In this document: one piece after another, positions 61,034-64,000 of the stretch
Position numbering within the stretch: the stretch's first letter is position 1
Layout of the letters: every line of letters starts with the position of its first letter
NCBI RefSeq assembly: GCF_007293315.1
Contig: NZ_VLXZ01000002.1
Coordinates: 1-64,000, forward strand
Source: Alkalicoccobacillus porphyridii
Lineage (GTDB): Bacteria > Bacillota > Bacilli > Bacillales > Bacillaceae_D
Direction of reading: 5' to 3'
Length of the DNA: 64,000 nt
Notes under the pieces: generated by a model
Told to the model about the DNA's origin: nothing
The model's database searches: none
The model's input: the letters and a program-made list of their open reading frames with translations, nothing else
Translations under genes and position numbers: made by a program

Positions 61034-61060
61034 AAAAAAAGGCGTCCCTTAGGACGGCCT
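61034..61060 (-). terminator. Intrinsic terminator of codBA
   Basis: On the minus strand AGGCCGTCC and GGGACGCCT pair with a short loop and are followed by TTTTTTT, 6 bp beyond the codA stop. Confidence 0.85.
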
Positions 61061-61065
61061 CATTC

Positions 61066-62319
61066 TTATAAAATAAATTCTATTGGTTTGCCTACAACTT
61101 CTCGTTCGGAAGGTGTGGTTCTGGCGATGATTTCCCCGTTACGCACGGAGTAGAGGACAGGGGCTTGCTGACGGATCATAGTGAATTCGTCTGGTGCTCC
61201 TACAATGATGAGGTTAGCAGGCTTGCCTTCTGCGATTCCGTATTGATCAGAAATGCCTAATACCTTGGCGCTGTTGGTGGTAATAAAATCAATGGATTGT
61301 TTGATTTGATCGTAGCCCATTAAGTGAGCAATATGCAGTCCCATATGTAGCACTTGGAGCATGTTGCCAGTGCCTAGTGGATACCATGGATCAAAGATAT
61401 CATCATGTCCAAAGGAAACCGTCAACCCGGCTTCCTGTAGCTCCTTCACTCTCGTCATCCCGCGTCTTTTTGGATAGGAGTCAAAACGTCCCTGTAAATG
61501 AATATTCACGAGAGGGTTTGCAACAAAATTTAAGTCAGCCATTTTGAAGACGCGCATCAGCTTGGCTACATAGGCATCATTATAGGAGTGCATCGCCGTT
61601 GTATGCGAGGCAGTTACTTTAGAACCAAGACCCGTTTGATAGGCTTTGGCTGCGACAACTTCAATGAATCTCGATTGTTCATCATCTGTTTCATCACAGT
61701 GAAAATCAAGAGGCTTATCATATTTCTCTGCCAAACTAAATGCGACGTCAATTGACTCGACACCCATTTCTCTTGTCATTTCAAAGTGAGGAATACCACC
61801 TACCACATCTGCTCCTAGTCTAATGGCTTCTTCCAGCAGTTCTTGACCATTCGGATAAGAAAGAATGCCTTCCTGAGGAAAAGCGACAAGCTGAAGATCA
61901 ACTACATGCTTCATTTCTTGCTTTACCTCAAGCAAAGCTTTCACAGCCGTTAGCTTATAATCCGTTGTATCCACATGTGTACGCACATGCTGAATACCTT
62001 GTGCTACCTGCCAGGTTAATGCTTTTTTTGCCCGCTCCTTAACGTCTTCATGAGAGAGCTTTTCTTTTCTTTCCGTCCAGCGTTGAATACCTTCGAACAA
62101 CGTTCCAGATTGGTTCCAGTTTGGATCTCCTGCGGTCATCGTTGTATCTAAATGTATATGCGGCTCGATAAAGGGAGGAAGAACCATATTTCCATTTGCA
62201 TGTATAACCTCTTCTCCCTCTTGCTCAATGCTTCGATCGATTTTAACAATTTGATCTTGATCCACTAAAAGGTCCCAATGTCCTTCTCTATCTCTCAATA
62301 CTGCTTTTTTTATAATCAC
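61066..62319 (-). CDS. codA: Cytosine deaminase
   Basis: Converts cytosine to uracil and ammonia for pyrimidine salvage. The 417-aa amidohydrolase follows E. coli CodA closely: [96 protein letters not shown] and [14 protein letters not shown]. All metal and active-site residues (HxH, His, Glu, His, Asp) are present. It is 5 bp downstream of the permease gene. Confidence 0.95.
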   Translation of the reverse strand: MIIKKAVLRDREGHWDLLVDQDQIVKIDRSIEQEGEEVIHANGNMVLPPFIEPHIHLDTTMTAGDPNWNQSGTLFEGIQRWTERKEKLSHEDVKERAKKALTWQVAQGIQHVRTHVDTTDYKLTAVKALLEVKQEMKHVVDLQLVAFPQEGILSYPNGQELLEEAIRLGADVVGGIPHFEMTREMGVESIDVAFSLAEKYDKPLDFHCDETDDEQSRFIEVVAAKAYQTGLGSKVTASHTTAMHSYNDAYVAKLMRVFKMADLNFVANPLVNIHLQGRFDSYPKRRGMTRVKELQEAGLTVSFGHDDIFDPWYPLGTGNMLQVLHMGLHIAHLMGYDQIKQSIDFITTNSAKVLGISDQYGIAEGKPANLIIVGAPDEFTMIRQQAPVLYSVRNGEIIARTTPSEREVVGKPIEFIL

Positions 62320-62324
62320 TGATT

Positions 62325-63581
62325 CTACCCCGCTTTTTTCATCATTTGTTCTCTATTTTTTTCTAGAATTTTATCTAATATAATATAGCTTACAGTTGCA
62401 CCAAGAAGTGAATTAAGTGGTGAAATTCCTGGTATAAATACAGCACATAACACTCCGATAGCCCATGCTGCTATAGCTTGAATACGTACACTTGAAAATG
62501 TCCTGTTCTGAAAAACCTCGTAACTTCCTTTGCTTCGAACAAAATAATCAACAATTAATATTGCTCCAATTGGTGGAAGAGTCATATTTAGAAAGCCAAG
62601 CCAGCTCATAAAGTTGTTGTAGAGCCACATGGCAAGAAGTGTTCCTATTATACCGTTTATAATAACGAGCATTTTTTTTGGTAGTTTTGTAATATTAGAA
62701 AATCCAAGCCCTGATGCATATAAGGAATTATCATTAGTTGTCCATATATTTAATCCTAAGATAATTAAGGCAGGAATGATTAGTCCTTGTGTAAACATTA
62801 CCTCTGAAATATCAGCTTGGCCTGTTGAGATGGTTCCAATTGCTCCGAACAAAAACATAAGCGAATTTCCTAAGAAAAAGGCCATCAAGGTTGTTGATAC
62901 GGCAATCTTTTTTGATTTTGCGAATCGCGCAAAATCAGGTGTCAGCGTGCCTCCACTGATAAATGATCCTAAACAAACGGATATAGCTGCAGCGATACCG
63001 AGTGTTTCTACTGGCTGATAGGCCATTAGCTCTTCTAACCCACCCATTGAGCCCACCGCGCGCGTACTAGTTACACTTCCGAGAATAGCAATAGCTGGAA
63101 CTGCAATAAAGCTTAAAGCGGTCAATGCCTTAATTCCAAAATAAGCGGTAGCGGTCATGAGCAGTCCTGAAACGATAATAATCGGCCAAATGTCTAGACC
63201 TGTCACCTTTTGAAATGGCAAGGCAAACATCATCACACCTACACCAAACCAACCAATTTGAGTGATACTTAGCAAAAATGAGGGCAGATACGACCCTTGC
63301 TTTCCAAACGAATAACGTGTTAATAAATGTGTTGATAACCCGGTTTTAGACGCTATATATGAGAGAACACCTGTGTAAGCACCGAGTAACAAGTTCCCTA
63401 TTAATACCGTCACAATGAATTGAGAGAACGTGAGACCCTGACCAAGCGTACCACCCGCAAGCATACTTGCTGAGAAAAAAGTAAAGCCAACCATCAGCAT
63501 AAACATTTTCCAGAAGCCCCTTCTGTGTGACTCTGTAACAGCTTCCAGCGCAAAATCTTGATCTACTGACTTCTTAACCAT
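62325..63581 (-). CDS. codB: Cytosine permease (NCS1 family)
   Basis: A 418-aa transporter with about 12 helices that imports cytosine by cation symport. NCS1 features: ..[21 protein letters not shown].. after a charged N terminus, ..[20 protein letters not shown].., ..[16 protein letters not shown].., ..[16 protein letters not shown]... Start ATG 63581 has GGAGG 6 nt upstream; an ATG at 63587 abuts the ribosome binding site. First gene of codBA, preceded by a structured RNA leader ending in a terminator. Confidence 0.9.
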   Translation of the reverse strand: MVKKSVDQDFALEAVTESHRRGFWKMFMLMVGFTFFSASMLAGGTLGQGLTFSQFIVTVLIGNLLLGAYTGVLSYIASKTGLSTHLLTRYSFGKQGSYLPSFLLSITQIGWFGVGVMMFALPFQKVTGLDIWPIIIVSGLLMTATAYFGIKALTALSFIAVPAIAILGSVTSTRAVGSMGGLEELMAYQPVETLGIAAAISVCLGSFISGGTLTPDFARFAKSKKIAVSTTLMAFFLGNSLMFLFGAIGTISTGQADISEVMFTQGLIIPALIILGLNIWTTNDNSLYASGLGFSNITKLPKKMLVIINGIIGTLLAMWLYNNFMSWLGFLNMTLPPIGAILIVDYFVRSKGSYEVFQNRTFSSVRIQAIAAWAIGVLCAVFIPGISPLNSLLGATVSYIILDKILEKNREQMMKKAG

Positions 63582-63605
63582 CTTCATCCTCCATTCGTCT
63601 TTATC

Positions 63606-63740
63606 AAAAAAAGCCCGGGAAGAATCAATGGATTCTTCACCGGACTTTTCCTCCCAGTTTAAGCATCAGGGATGCCGCCTCCCCGGACCTGCCTCTAACT
63701 GATTAAACAGCTAAACGGAACCCTGAGAAGCTACTTATTT
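63606..63740 (-). promoter_or_regulatory. Structured RNA leader of codBA with terminator (ykkC-family-like riboswitch candidate)
   Basis: On the minus strand the leader reads CTTCTCAGGGTTCCG, then a hairpin TTAGCTG/CAGTTAG, AGGCAGGTCCGGGGAG, GGCATCCCTGATGC, GGGAGGAAAAGTCCGG and finally the terminator stem GAAGAATCC/GATTCTTCCC with TTTTTTT. The blocks GGGTTCCG, GGTCCG and GGAAAAGTCCGG are like the conserved blocks of ykkC-family riboswitches, whose members bind guanidine, ppGpp, PRPP or nucleoside diphosphates. The ACACGG block of the guanidine subtype is missing, so a nucleotide-type ligand would fit codBA better. That the leader is structured and ends in a terminator is clear; the class is uncertain. 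Confidence 0.6.
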
Positions 63741-63806
63741 GAATGAAGGAATCATAGCACAAAAAATTCGTCAGGAAACGACACTTGTTAAATTATCTGA
63801 CAACTT

Positions 63807-64000
63807 TTATCCTCGCTCCTCTAAAAACGCATGAACTTCATCTCTAGTTGGCAACGCGGTCATTGCTCCTTTTGATGATGCTGCTAGTGCACCTGATACA
63901 GCTGCAAAAGCCCCGATTTGCTTTAGAGCTTCAGGAGTAAGAGAGTCAAGGGGCTCCTTAAGATTATCCAGCTGTGCAAGCACCGCAGATACAAACGCAT
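63807..64000 (-). CDS. PfkB-family sugar kinase, C-terminal fragment
   Basis: The last ~64 codons of a minus-strand gene that runs beyond the window end. The translation AFVSAVLAQLDNL followed by ..FAAVSGALAASSKGAMTALP.. and TRDEVHAFLEERG matches the C terminus of ribokinase/fructokinase-type PfkB kinases, where AF is the end of the catalytic GAGDAF motif. Probably a fructokinase, but the specificity determinants are outside the window. Confidence 0.8.
   Translation of the reverse strand, partial: AFVSAVLAQLDNLKEPLDSLTPEALKQIGAFAAVSGALAASSKGAMTALPTRDEVHAFLEERG

Overview
The window looks like a chromosomal segment of a Bacillaceae bacterium (low-GC Firmicute). The evidence is AGGAGG-type ribosome binding sites throughout, a SAM-I (S-box) riboswitch, a cre-like catabolite repression site, sigma-W-type promoters next to ydbST, a hutHUI cluster, Bce-type and YtgP-type membrane proteins, and the hairpin-rich dispersed repeats common in this family. 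Several lipoproteins and membrane proteins are rich in Asp/Glu outside the membrane, which would fit an alkaliphilic or halotolerant member, but the species cannot be named from this. I see no rRNA, tRNA, prophage, CRISPR array or intact transposase.

Layout. 0-3 kb: a three-gene SsuABC/NMT1-like ABC importer, then a composite repeat. 3.6-6.6 kb: small orphan genes (LURP-one-like protein with a His tail, DUF4188 protein with a divergent TetR regulator, GNAT, cyclophilin lipoprotein). 6.8-13.4 kb: a galactitol-type PTS operon (PRD regulator, EIIA, EIIB, EIIC, two zinc dehydrogenases, a 56-aa membrane peptide). 15.5-20.0 kb: a partner-switching cluster (RsbW-like ATPase, STAS, PP2C phosphatase, FapA/DUF342 protein, second STAS). 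20-24 kb: alkyltransferase-like protein, ydbST, and a divergent DUF2207 membrane protein, with two facing sigma-W-like promoters. 24.2-28.4 kb: a SAM-riboswitch operon coding for a MetQ/NlpA lipoprotein, a crotonase, an FMN alpha-hydroxy-acid oxidase and a class III CoA-transferase. 28.8-40.2 kb: map, an aph(3')-like kinase, two ASCH proteins, DUF1206, aldo/keto reductase, an NAD(P)-binding epimerase, TSUP permease, a YtgP/MurJ-like flippase, formate/nitrite transporter and YczE-like protein. 40.3-45.0 kb: alpha-xylosidase, sugar-binding lipoprotein and LacI regulator. 45.2-47.8 kb: a Bce-type ABC transporter. 48.5-54.9 kb: histidine utilisation genes ending in an amidohydrolase. 55-60.8 kb: aldo/keto reductases, MBL hydrolase with TetR, and a two-component system. 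61-63.8 kb: codBA behind a structured leader, then the end of a PfkB-type sugar kinase.

The most unusual features are these. (1) Three intergenic arrays (13.5-14.1, 34.5-35.4 and 39.35-39.48 kb) share one architecture: CTTGGTAA-like cores spaced 21, 21 and 20 bp, giving a strict 62-bp superperiod. Each lies between convergent genes. (2) A nested mobile repeat: a 215-240 bp segment bounded by GAGGCCACTGAAAAAG inverted ends interrupts a second hairpin repeat at the same point at two loci, while a third copy lacks the insert. (3) The SAM-riboswitch operon implies an undescribed hydroxy-acid or acyl-CoA route linked to methionine supply. (4) The partner-switching/FapA operon.
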